Assembly (NCBI GenBank): GCA_018814465.1
Contig: JAHIZR010000395.1
Location: forward strand, 1 to 13,878
DNA length: 13,878 nucleotides
DNA from: a bacterium
Lineage (GTDB): Bacteria > Electryoneota > RPQS01
Direction: 5' to 3'
Part shown: in pieces, positions 7,005 through 13,878 of the stretch
How positions within the stretch are numbered: position 1 is the first letter of the stretch
Layout: each line of letters starts with the position of its first letter
Made by a program: the position numbers and the translations under genes
The notes under the pieces: model-generated
Database searches by the model: none
Seen by the model: the letters and a program-made list of their open reading frames with translations, nothing else
Told to the model about the DNA's origin: nothing

Positions 7005-9311
7005 TTAATTGCAAATCCTCACGACGACATAAACCTTATAGTCTGCGAGGGCCTGGTTGTCATTCCACGAGACAGTGCCTGATCCGAGAATCGTAGTCCG
7101 CAGCGTGAAATCAGGATCCGCTCCGTCATCGGGATCTCCATCATTATGTGGATTTGTGCTTGAATAGACTTTAAAGATGCCCATTTCATCCGGCTGCCAG
7201 CGAAGGTTGATCGCCAATCCTGATCTCCGAATGATCAGGTTGTCGACCGCCGGACAGTCCGGAGGACGGAGGCGGGTGGGGGAGGGGTATTTATTGATCG
7301 GATGGTAAAAATCCTCATCAGTAAAGTTCAACATCAAGAATTCCCCCGCATCTCCCCCCTCATCGTATGCTGCGACACCGTAGCCCTGAATGGCATTGCT
7401 GTCCGGTGAGCACCAGAAATCCGGCAATAGCCCCGGACCGGGCGGTGGTCCCGCATAATCCGGTTCCACATCTATTAAAAATTCCACGAAATCAACCGGA
7501 TATCCCTGATGGGCAAGCAACAGGATATCCGTCTCATCACAGTAATCCGCCCCACCGGTTGAAAGCGAAAAATGCGGACTCGACTGCGGAACTAAATGCG
7601 GCCCCTGGATTACCATCGGTGAAGAAGCATTAGAGACATCCAGCTCATATACCCTCGATCCGCCGGCATCAATTGAATCGCGAATAAATACCCAAAGATG
7701 ATTATGGTCAGGATCGAACGCCCCGCCGGACCACCGCATACAGGGCAAGTTTGTGACCGCGCTCCAACTGTGAACAACCGCTCCACTCATATTTATCAAA
7801 TAAAGATGGCCGGAACCGAGTTCGTAATCCGTAATCGTTCCGCACCAGAACTGTCCGCCGTTTCGAGGATCCGCCGCCAAGAGTCTGTTTGCTCTTTGAT
7901 CGATTGATGTCCAGATTATACTGGGCGATAGTTCACATACCTCCGGATCTCCGCTTAGAATTTCTTGTATTGATCCGGATCCCGCATAGTATGAATAGTA
8001 CATCGCATCCAATGACCGGTCCCATTCACCATCAAGATACAGATTGCCCGAAGGACTTCCATATCTCACTTCTCCTGCACATTCCGCAGCAGGACAGTCG
8101 GCGCGACAGGTAAATCTAAGATCGTATGTCGCTTCGTCACCTTCATAACCATCCACGACGATAAAATAGATACCGGCCGCCAGTCCGAACAACTGCACAG
8201 CGCTGTCTCCGGCAGCCAGACAGTTGCCCGCACTGCATGAATCCAGCACGAACAGATCTACATCGCCCCCGACAACCTCAAGCAATTCAACAGTCAGACT
8301 GCTGTTGGCGGTGACATCGACTGCATACAGCCGCTCCGGACCGGATTCATCCCATGACGAGCAACAGTAAGATGAAACATCTGAATTCGAACCGGAGTTG
8401 GATTGATTGCTCAGTGTATACGGCTCGGCATCACAGGTAATCAGCAGGTACTGACTGCAATTCAGGTCCGGTCCCGGATTACTGGTTTCACAATTAATAA
8501 GAGTTGATTCACCGCATGATCCGCACTCCCCGGAGATCGACAGCATGACCCAACCTAAATCTTCGATAGCTTCATGGGTTATCTCACCTGCTGTCATAAG
8601 CCATTGCTCACAGGTTGGAATCGGATGGGGATCGCTTGCCCTCGATGTAAACAAAAAACTCGGCTGTTCGCCGGAGTAAACCGTATCAATGAGTACGCCG
8701 ACCCAGAATCCTTCTTCATAACAGCAATCAAGCAGGGAGAGATCGATGGTAAGATTCAATAACGATGGAAACGGTGAACCGCGCGCTACGGTAACGCTCC
8801 CATAGCACTCCTGAAGCTTCGGCGTGCAGCAGACTTCACCGAAGTTCCGGCAATTGAGACCTATTACCAATCGTAGCGAGTCTGCCGTGGTTCCTTCATT
8901 CAAATAGTATAAGCCGATATTCAGTTGATCCGGCGTAAAGGGGAAGCTCAAATCATTGCTGTTATCGAAATACTGAAACACACCGTCGGTTAATGTATCT
9001 AAATATTGTGCGGCGCCTCCATAACGGGAGTCCGCGCAAGTCTCATCGAGCGGGAAGCTGATCCGGCCGGGCGAAGTCAGTAGATTACTCTCAATACTCT
9101 GAATACCTAACTGTATCCCGGAATCAAAGCTCGATCCTTTTAACTTCGGATAATCCAGTGCCGATGAGCTGTTTGCGGGATTTTCAACAGAGATAGTCTC
9201 TCTGCTTATCTGTCTCGGCAAAGCCTGAGCAGAACACGGCAGGGAACTACCTAAGCACAGTAATACTAAGGTAATATGGGTCAGTAATATAGATAAATAA
9301 GTTCTATGCAT
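7005..9311 (-). CDS. Large Cys-rich secreted protein with PPC-like and C-terminal FN3-like domains
   Basis: A 768-residue exported protein of unknown function. A signal peptide (1 to about 30, hydrophobic LSILLTHITLVLLCLG, cleavage near AQA) is clear. Residues about 85-265 form a beta-rich region unlike any family I recognise. Residues about 283-402 resemble a bacterial pre-peptidase C-terminal (PPC) domain, with GERLYAVDV-like and GGDVDLFVLDSC segments and GLAAGIYFIVVDGYEG (376-391). Residues about 415-680 contain strands with Trp/Gly patterns (AFDPDHNHLWVF, 531-542) that could be a beta-propeller-like unit. Residues 690-768 look like a fibronectin type III-like tail. The mature chain has 27 Cys, including three CC pairs, implying disulfide bonding outside the cytoplasm. 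No protease triad, dockerin or obvious type IX sorting tail is seen. The ATG at 9311 has no strong ribosome site. Confidence 0.75.
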   Translation of the reverse strand: MHRTYLSILLTHITLVLLCLGSSLPCSAQALPRQISRETISVENPANSSSALDYPKLKGSSFDSGIQLGIQSIESNLLTSPGRISFPLDETCADSRYGGAAQYLDTLTDGVFQYFDNSNDLSFPFTPDQLNIGLYYLNEGTTADSLRLVIGLNCRNFGEVCCTPKLQECYGSVTVARGSPFPSLLNLTIDLSLLDCCYEEGFWVGVLIDTVYSGEQPSFLFTSRASDPHPIPTCEQWLMTAGEITHEAIEDLGWVMLSISGECGSCGESTLINCETSNPGPDLNCSQYLLITCDAEPYTLSNQSNSGSNSDVSSYCCSSWDESGPERLYAVDVTANSSLTVELLEVVGGDVDLFVLDSCSAGNCLAAGDSAVQLFGLAAGIYFIVVDGYEGDEATYDLRFTCRADCPAAECAGEVRYGSPSGNLYLDGEWDRSLDAMYYSYYAGSGSIQEILSGDPEVCELSPSIIWTSIDQRANRLLAADPRNGGQFWCGTITDYELGSGHLYLINMSGAVVHSWSAVTNLPCMRWSGGAFDPDHNHLWVFIRDSIDAGGSRVYELDVSNASSPMVIQGPHLVPQSSPHFSLSTGGADYCDETDILLLAHQGYPVDFVEFLIDVEPDYAGPPPGPGLLPDFWCSPDSNAIQGYGVAAYDEGGDAGEFLMLNFTDEDFYHPINKYPSPTRLRPPDCPAVDNLIIRRSGLAINLRWQPDEMGIFKVYSSTNPHNDGDPDDGADPDFTLRTTILGSGTVSWNDNQALADYKVYVVVRICN

Positions 9312-9318
9312 AGTCTTT

Positions 9319-9346
9319 AATATACCACTGATTCATCGAAAATCAA
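9319..9346 (-). promoter_or_regulatory. Weak candidate promoter for the Cys-rich secreted protein
   Basis: On the minus strand TTGATT (9341-9346), a 16-base spacer and TATATT (9319-9324) lie just upstream of the start codon. Transcription would begin almost at the ATG, leaving no room for a ribosome site. So either the message is leaderless or this match is accidental. Confidence 0.3.
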
Positions 9347-9497
9347 AGCAACCGCCAAGACATTATGCTCTGACTTAATCGAGGTTTGAAGATTAGCATG
9401 ATCTCTGCTTTATTAGCTTTGAGCCCACTGGAACCTATCGCTGTCAACCCTCGTTAACTAATATATTTCAGATACATGACTAACCAAGGACGAAAAT

Positions 9498-9959
9498 ATG
9501 TCTCGCATTTTGGTGTTAACGGTCATTGCATTTCTATGCTTCTCTTGCTTCATCCCTGCACTCCACGCCGCTGACAAAAACGAGATCGGTCTCGGTATTG
9601 TCTTGGGTGAACCTACGGGCCTGAATACGCAGTTTTTCTGGAGCAACAACTCTGCCGTCGATGTCACTGCTGCATGGTCGTTAGGTGACTGGCTTACATT
9701 AGCCGCCGATTATCAAATCTATAACTACTTGGCGGATTTGCCGCGTGAATACAAGTGGTACTATGGTCTCGGAACCTACGCGACGTTTCCCGATGACAAG
9801 GATCTCACCTTTGGTGTGCGTGTTCCCTTCGGAATAAAATATCACATTCCATATACTTCGATGGATACTTGGGTTGAGGCTGCGCCCGGTCTGGAACTGG
9901 TCGAAGATACTGAAGCGATCATCCACGCGGGCGTGGGGATTACTTGGTGGCTTAAATAG
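9498..9959 (+). CDS. Small outer-membrane beta-barrel protein, DUF3996-like
   Basis: An exported 153-residue protein. The signal peptide spans 1-24 with cleavage after LHA; the Cys before it does not make a good lipobox. The mature part opens with IGLGIVLGEPTGLNTQFFW (30-48), then alternating aromatic and hydrophobic strands, RVPFGIKYHI (108-117), EAAPGLELVEDTEA (127-140) and a terminal strand AGVGITWWLK. The GEPTGL motif, the VPxGIxY strand and the APxLxLxxDT turn match the DUF3996-type family of small secreted or outer-membrane proteins, whose function is unknown. The ATG at 9498 follows AAGGA (9486-9490) with seven bases of spacing. It is divergent from the large secreted gene. A TATATT at 9462-9467 could be its -10 box, but no matching -35 is evident. 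Confidence 0.8.
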   Translation: MSRILVLTVIAFLCFSCFIPALHAADKNEIGLGIVLGEPTGLNTQFFWSNNSAVDVTAAWSLGDWLTLAADYQIYNYLADLPREYKWYYGLGTYATFPDDKDLTFGVRVPFGIKYHIPYTSMDTWVEAAPGLELVEDTEAIIHAGVGITWWLK

Positions 9960-10029
9960 CATTCGCCGTTTGCGTCCTGCAGGAAGATTTTGTAAATTTA
10001 TAGTCTATGCAAACTAATCCGAGATTAAG

Positions 10030-11700
10030 ATGACTCCTCTTGAGAAACTGCTGAAAGCCCGCCGCCGCTGGGAATCTGATTATGAAACAAAAGGCATGAT
10101 TCCTAAAAACAAGAAGTTCGTAACAACTTCTGGCATGGAAGTCCCGCCCCTCTGTTGGCCGGAAGACCCTGCCTCAGCCGAAGAATACATGGAAAAGCTC
10201 GGTTTTCCCGGACAATACCCCTATACTCGCGGTCCACACTCTTCGATGTACCGTGGTAAGTTCTGGACAATGCGGCAATTCTCAGGATTCGCCTCGCCGG
10301 AAGAAACCAACAAGAGATATCGCTATATCCTTGAACAGGGCGGAGATGGTCTTTCCGTGGCCTTTGATCTGCCGACCCTGATGGGGCGTGATCCCGATTC
10401 CCCCTGGTCCCTTGGCGAAGTCGGAAAGTGCGGAGTTTCCGTAGCTTCCCTTGAAGATATGGAAATCCTCTTTAAGGATATCCCCATGGGCGAGATCACA
10501 ACCTCTATGACCATCAACAGCCCGGCTGCAATCATCTGGGCAATGTTTATCGCTGCCGCTGAGAATCAAGGCTGGAAACGCGAGCAGCTTGGCGGAACCA
10601 TTCAGAATGATATTCTGAAAGAATACATCGCTCAAAAAGAGTTCATTTATCCGCCGACACCTTCGGTGAAGCTGGTGGTTGATACCATCGAGTTCGCAAC
10701 TCGCGAACTGCCCCGCTGGAATCCCGTATCAATCAGCGGCTATCATATTCGCGAAGCCGGATCGACTGCCATTCAGGAACTGGCCTTCACGCTTGCCGAC
10801 GGCTTTACTTATGTTGAAGCGGCGATGGAGCGCGGTCTCGATGTTGATGAGTTCGCCCCACGCCTATCCCATTTCTTCAATTCGCATCTTGACTTCTTCG
10901 AAGAAATCGGCAAGTTCCGCGCGGCTCGCCGGATCTGGGCTACCCGCATGCGCAATAAGTATGGAGCCAAGAGCGAGCGATCGCTGCTTTGCCGCTTCCA
11001 TACACAAACCGCCGGCTGCAGTCTCCAAGCCCAGCAGCCGGAAGTTAATCTGATTCGTACGGCTACGCAAGCGCTCGCCGGCGCGCTCGGCGGCACGCAG
11101 AGTCTCCACACCAACTCCATGGACGAGACGCTGGCCCTGCCCAGCGAGAAGGCGGTAACCCTCGCCATGAGAACTCAGCAGGTGCTGAAACATGAAGTTA
11201 TTGCCGGAGCTCCGATCGATCCACTCGGAGGCAGCTATTTCGTCGAGTGGATGACCGATAAAATGGAGGCGGGGGCTAACGAATACTTCGATAAGATTGA
11301 AGCTATGGGCGGAGTTGTCGCTGGTATCGAGAGCGGCTTCTTCCAGCGCGAAATCGCTCGCGCCGCGCTTAATTACCAACAGGAATATGACCGGAAGGAA
11401 CGCATCATCGTCGGTGTCAACAAATATGTCGATCCTGATGAAGTTATCGATATTCCCATCCTCGATATTCCCGAGGAAAAAATCCGCACTCATCAAATCA
11501 AAAAGCTTGACGCGCTTCGCAAACGCCGCAACAACGCTCGTGTGCAGGAATGCCTTGACAACATCAAGCAGGCTGCTGAAAACGATGAAAACCTGATGCC
11601 ATTCCTGATCGATGGCGCGCATGCCTACTGCAGTCTGGGCGAGATGGTCGATATCCTTAAAGAAGTCTATTCCGAGTACGAGGAAACCGTCGCGTTCTAA
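10030..11700 (+). CDS. B12-dependent acyl-CoA mutase large subunit, isobutyryl-CoA-mutase-like (methylmalonyl-CoA mutase family)
   Basis: The catalytic TIM-barrel subunit of an adenosylcobalamin-dependent acyl-CoA mutase, 556 residues. Family motifs include TRGPHSSMYRGKFWTMRQFSGF (66-87), GLSVAFDLPT (107-116), GTIQNDILKEYIA (189-201), SISGYHIREAGS (234-245) and GGTQSLHTNSMDETLALP (354-371). The C-terminal cobalamin-binding domain (DxHxxG) is absent, so a separate small subunit must exist elsewhere; it is not in this window. The catalytic His is kept (His239, equal to His244 of Propionibacterium MCM), as is Gln192 (Gln197). The two residues that grip the methylmalonyl carboxylate, Tyr89 and Arg207, are Phe84 and Gln202 here. 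This is the pair found in isobutyryl-CoA mutase (Phe80, Gln198). Automatic annotation would call it methylmalonyl-CoA mutase; isobutyryl/n-butyryl-CoA interconversion is the better guess. The ATG has only a weak ribosome site. Confidence 0.9.
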   Translation: MTPLEKLLKARRRWESDYETKGMIPKNKKFVTTSGMEVPPLCWPEDPASAEEYMEKLGFPGQYPYTRGPHSSMYRGKFWTMRQFSGFASPEETNKRYRYILEQGGDGLSVAFDLPTLMGRDPDSPWSLGEVGKCGVSVASLEDMEILFKDIPMGEITTSMTINSPAAIIWAMFIAAAENQGWKREQLGGTIQNDILKEYIAQKEFIYPPTPSVKLVVDTIEFATRELPRWNPVSISGYHIREAGSTAIQELAFTLADGFTYVEAAMERGLDVDEFAPRLSHFFNSHLDFFEEIGKFRAARRIWATRMRNKYGAKSERSLLCRFHTQTAGCSLQAQQPEVNLIRTATQALAGALGGTQSLHTNSMDETLALPSEKAVTLAMRTQQVLKHEVIAGAPIDPLGGSYFVEWMTDKMEAGANEYFDKIEAMGGVVAGIESGFFQREIARAALNYQQEYDRKERIIVGVNKYVDPDEVIDIPILDIPEEKIRTHQIKKLDALRKRRNNARVQECLDNIKQAAENDENLMPFLIDGAHAYCSLGEMVDILKEVYSEYEETVAF

Positions 11701-11712
11701 TTTGTCTTTTCC

Positions 11713-11786
11713 GAGCCTGTAGCTCAGCTGGATAGAGCAACGGCCTTCTAAGCCGTAGGTCATGGGTTCGAATCCCATCGGGCTCG
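11713..11786 (+). tRNA. tRNA-Arg (anticodon UCU)
   Basis: A complete cloverleaf. The acceptor stem GAGCCTG (11713-11719) pairs with CGGGCTC (11779-11785). The D stem is GCTC/GAGC (11722-11725, 11735-11738), the anticodon stem ACGGC/GCCGT (11740-11744, 11752-11756) and the T stem ATGGG/CCCAT (11762-11766, 11774-11778) with loop TTCGAAT. The loop CTTCTAA puts TCT at 11747-11749, reading AGA/AGG arginine codons. The D loop has the arginine identity base A20. The discriminator is G11786 and CCA is not encoded. It starts 12 bases after the acyl-CoA mutase stop codon. Confidence 0.97.
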
Positions 11787-11793
11787 CAAATAC

Positions 11794-11825
11794 AATCCCC
11801 TGCCTAAAGGTAGGGGATTGGTTGT
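11794..11825 (+). terminator. Hairpin terminator after tRNA-Arg
   Basis: AATCCCCTGCC (11794-11804) pairs with GGTAGGGGATT (11809-11819), eleven pairs including one G-U, with a TAAA loop. It is followed by GGTTGTTGT, which is T-rich but not a clean run. It begins eight bases past the tRNA. The remaining bases up to the next gene at 11990 show no gene and no convincing promoter. Confidence 0.65.
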
Positions 11826-11989
11826 TGTGCTGCTATATCCTGATTTTATGATTGAAGTCACACTCTGTGATAAAACGAATACGATAATAGCAATACAAGG
11901 ATTAACAAATAGCTGATAATCTAACACTTTGTAACTGGCATCTTTGTTGATTATTACTCCTGTAGAAACCAAATAATGGAGAATTAATC

Positions 11990-13669
11990 ATGTGTAGAAT
12001 ATCGGTAAACATTCATTCTATTTTCATTGTGCTGCTGATAACGATCACGGCATCACAAAATCCACTTGTCGCAGGAATCAGCTCGTTGACATACGATCAA
12101 ATCAAGGAAATTGAGGCGAGTTTCCCGTTCCCCCAGACTGATACTTTATTGTTCGTTGGCACGTTCGATGCTGGCAATGGTGAATTTGTTTATTCTTCAA
12201 CGATAACGCCGCCACATGAACATGTGGTCTATCCTTCACCCTATTTTGCATTCCCTCCACCTCCCACAGGCAATGAACCACTTGAGATAATGGATCCTGC
12301 CGTTGCTTCAATTGGAAGCGTGAATGCCAAACTTCTCTTCAGAATAGTAAACCAGAATACTGGGATCATGATGTATGTTCATTCTTTTATTAAGTCACCG
12401 GGATCGGGTGGAGCCCAGTTGGACCTCGGTTATGAAGATCGAGTCCTCCCTGCGGGAACTAACGAATTGATCTTTGATATAAAACGTGCGAATTTTATTG
12501 GGTTTTCATTTACTTCCGGGGATTTGTATTATCAAGATGTTATTACAATTGATCGACCTCCAATTGTAGGTGCGGGAGCTTTCATTGTCCCGGCAATTCC
12601 GATCACAATTCTGTATGAGCCGCCTCAAAATCAGAGGGCGGGGTTTCCACAAAATTGGAGCAGTTGGAGGGCGACTGAGTTTTCTGGAACATCCAATACG
12701 ATGAGCTGGAGCGGGGGATCGAGTACTTCTCGCCCTGTAACAGGTGAATATGAAGATGTAAATACGTTTCGCAGTGTTACATCTAATTTAGCAAATCTGG
12801 CACGCGCTGTTGCTGGTAAGTATCCAATTGCTGGAAAGATCGCTGATGGACTAAGTATTTTTTCTGCAGCGCTGGGAAGCGAAGAGGTTACTCAGACTCA
12901 GGGCAGCCAGATGGAACTTGAAAATACGTTGACTGTGACAATTTCTGAAGAACGGCATCGCAAGACATCGTCTGGAACTGGGCCCGGACGCGGTGACGTC
13001 TTTCTCTATTTGAAGAATGTTCGATTGGCGTGGATTGCTAAACTTGGAACGTTTCCAGGCGACGACGTGATTTATACTACGCTTATTAGCTACGAGAAAC
13101 TTGCTCATCATACTGCCTCTGAACTAAGACAAGATTTAGAGCAAATAACCAATACATCTATACCAGGACCGCGATTGGGACCAATTTCAGATCTTGATTC
13201 TACATCAATCCAAGCACTACTGAACCTCGACCCATTTGTTTCCGGTGGCACGTTTGCTCACCTTGGAGGAGACCGATTCCGCTTTATTGAGCCACTCGAA
13301 ATAGGCGATTCTATAGCAGGAGCATCTCGTAACCATCAAGTAATGGAAGAAGATTTAGCCGTCAATACAATCTTTAGCATGCGAACAATGGAATACAGTA
13401 CCGGATTTCTGTCTTTTCTCGGAATTGGAATTCCTGAAGATAAAACCGTGATGACGAAGGTATCCACAAGCTGTTCAAAACGACAATACGCTGGAAACTC
13501 GATAGACGCCAGCTACGAACTATTTCCGGGTGAGTATAGCTATGATATAGACATCTACTTTGATCGCATCTTTGAGACTTATGTCTTCCGGTCATTTGGC
13601 GTAAAACCAAATAAGGATGCACTGAATGAAGCCAAAAAACCGAAAAAAGGGGTAGAACATCAATTCTGA
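11990..13669 (+). CDS. Secreted protein of unrecognised family
   Basis: A 559-residue exported protein that I do not recognise. A signal peptide covers 1 to about 29 (hydrophobic IFIVLLITITA, Ala-Gly near the cut). Pro-rich beta segments (70-100) come first. A motif of hydrophobic residues, VPAIPITILYEPP (200-212), precedes a Ser/Thr/Gly-rich alternating stretch (226-250). Next is a small-residue hydrophobic segment (about 262-297, with ALANL-like and IAGKIADGLSIFSAALG patterns), then another alternating strand region (300-327) ending in SSGTGPGRGD (327-336). The C-terminal half is mixed alpha/beta with FLSFLGIGIPED (473-484) and a Lys-rich end. It has almost no Cys (residues 2 and 495), unlike the other large secreted protein. 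GGAG (11978-11981) supports the ATG. It looks more AT-rich than the pyr genes. Pore-forming or envelope-inserted behaviour is possible from the segment layout but unproven. Confidence 0.8.
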   Translation: MCRISVNIHSIFIVLLITITASQNPLVAGISSLTYDQIKEIEASFPFPQTDTLLFVGTFDAGNGEFVYSSTITPPHEHVVYPSPYFAFPPPPTGNEPLEIMDPAVASIGSVNAKLLFRIVNQNTGIMMYVHSFIKSPGSGGAQLDLGYEDRVLPAGTNELIFDIKRANFIGFSFTSGDLYYQDVITIDRPPIVGAGAFIVPAIPITILYEPPQNQRAGFPQNWSSWRATEFSGTSNTMSWSGGSSTSRPVTGEYEDVNTFRSVTSNLANLARAVAGKYPIAGKIADGLSIFSAALGSEEVTQTQGSQMELENTLTVTISEERHRKTSSGTGPGRGDVFLYLKNVRLAWIAKLGTFPGDDVIYTTLISYEKLAHHTASELRQDLEQITNTSIPGPRLGPISDLDSTSIQALLNLDPFVSGGTFAHLGGDRFRFIEPLEIGDSIAGASRNHQVMEEDLAVNTIFSMRTMEYSTGFLSFLGIGIPEDKTVMTKVSTSCSKRQYAGNSIDASYELFPGEYSYDIDIYFDRIFETYVFRSFGVKPNKDALNEAKKPKKGVEHQF

Positions 13670-13711
13670 AATTGCTGATGTCAAGACGCAATTATTATGG
13701 CTTCTAAACGA

Positions 13712-13738
13712 AAGCCCTGGCGTATTACGGCAGGGCTT
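13712..13738 (+). terminator. Hairpin downstream of the unknown secreted gene, first of two
   Basis: AAGCCCTG (13712-13719) pairs with CAGGGCTT (13731-13738), with an 11-base loop. No T run follows, so on its own it is a weak terminator; it is 10 bases before a stronger hairpin. Confidence 0.5.
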
Positions 13739-13748
13739 CAGGCTACTG

Positions 13749-13787
13749 ACAAACCCCATCATTATTGGTGGGGTTTGTTATTGTTAT
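13749..13787 (+). terminator. Strong hairpin terminator, second of two
   Basis: ACAAACCCCATCA (13749-13761) pairs with TGGTGGGGTTTGT (13766-13778), thirteen pairs with one G-U and a TTAT loop. The T-rich TATTGTTAT follows. It is the likely end of the 559-residue protein's transcript. Confidence 0.75.
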
Positions 13788-13830
13788 CGGGTGGTTGTTA
13801 GCGTGAGTCGTGCTTGTGGTGCGGATGGAT

Positions 13831-13856
13831 GGGGAGGGGTATCAAGCGGGGTGGGG
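13831..13856 (+). other. Potential G-quadruplex in gene-free G-rich end
   Basis: Four runs of four G lie at 13831-13834, 13836-13839, 13848-13851 and 13853-13856, with gaps of 1, 8 and 1 bases. The whole stretch 13779-13878 is strongly G-biased on the + strand and shows no supported gene. A partial gene entering from the right on the minus strand cannot be excluded. Confidence 0.5.
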
Positions 13857-13878
13857 ATTGGAGGAAGAAAAAGAGGGA

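Noticed and set aside
9975..9984. TCCTGCAGGA palindrome after the small outer-membrane gene, considered as a terminator
   Set aside because: There is no room for a loop and no adjacent T run; it is a simple 10-base palindrome.
10864..11778. Open frame of 304 codons on the minus strand under the acyl-CoA mutase and tRNA
   Set aside because: It runs antisense through a strongly conserved enzyme and a tRNA gene, and its product resembles nothing known.
11858..11870. TCACA-N3-TGTGA dyad resembling a CRP-type site
   Set aside because: The half-sites are in the reverse order and spacing from a CRP site (TGTGA-N6-TCACA), and no promoter could be placed beside it.
11760..11972. Short minus-strand open frame starting beyond the tRNA
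   Set aside because: It overlaps the 3' half of the tRNA and the hairpin, so it is a chance frame; such antisense tRNA translations are a common false call.
11713..13669. tRNA-Arg as an integration site with the unknown secreted gene as cargo
   Set aside because: No integrase and no repeated copy of the tRNA 3' end were found in the window. The lower GC impression of the gene alone is not enough.
1..13878. CRISPR array, insertion sequence or tandem repeats
   Set aside because: No regularly spaced repeats, transposase-like frame or terminal inverted repeats were found by reading both strands.

Overview
The window looks like chromosomal DNA of a Gram-negative, heterotrophic bacterium of roughly balanced base composition. 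Evidence for an outer membrane is one lipoprotein, one small exported beta-barrel-like protein and two large exported proteins. Nothing in the sequence fixes the phylum. The mix of a PyrR-type pyr leader, a class I FbaB aldolase and large Cys-rich secreted proteins would suit an uncultured lineage near the Bacteroidota/Fibrobacterota/candidate-phylum assemblage, but that is inference only. There are 12 protein genes, one tRNA gene, no rRNA, no CRISPR array and no recognisable mobile element. No gene-free stretch exceeds 300 bases.

Left part (1-4483, + strand): a near-consensus promoter (TTGACA-17-TATATT) drives mrp (Fe-S cluster carrier ATPase with N-terminal MIP18 domain) and a stand-alone MIP18/DUF59 protein. 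Next comes a leader with a PyrR-type RNA hairpin and an intrinsic terminator, placed immediately before pyrR-pyrB-pyrC. These three genes (attenuation regulator, aspartate transcarbamoylase, dihydroorotase) are overlapping or nearly so. They form a de novo pyrimidine operon whose expression should fall when UMP/UTP is plentiful.

Middle (4484-6900): a lipoprotein of the 5'-nucleotidase/UshA-like metallophosphatase fold, with nearly all metal ligands replaced, is followed by a bidirectional terminator. Facing it on the - strand are fbaB (class I fructose-bisphosphate aldolase) and a small Trm112-like gene behind it.

Right part (7000-13878): a 768-residue Cys-rich secreted protein lies on the - strand. 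On the + strand are a small DUF3996-like outer-membrane protein and the catalytic subunit of a B12-dependent acyl-CoA mutase. Its diagnostic residues match isobutyryl-CoA mutase, not methylmalonyl-CoA mutase. A tRNA-Arg(UCU) gene begins 12 bases after the mutase stop codon and is followed by a hairpin. Next is a 559-residue secreted protein of no recognised family, two tandem hairpins, and a very G-rich end that could form a quadruplex.

The observations most worth checking are the PyrR attenuator, the ligand-less metallophosphatase lipoprotein, the isobutyryl-type mutase residues and the unrecognised 559-residue secreted protein. No clearly new multi-gene system (defence, secretion or biosynthetic) is visible.
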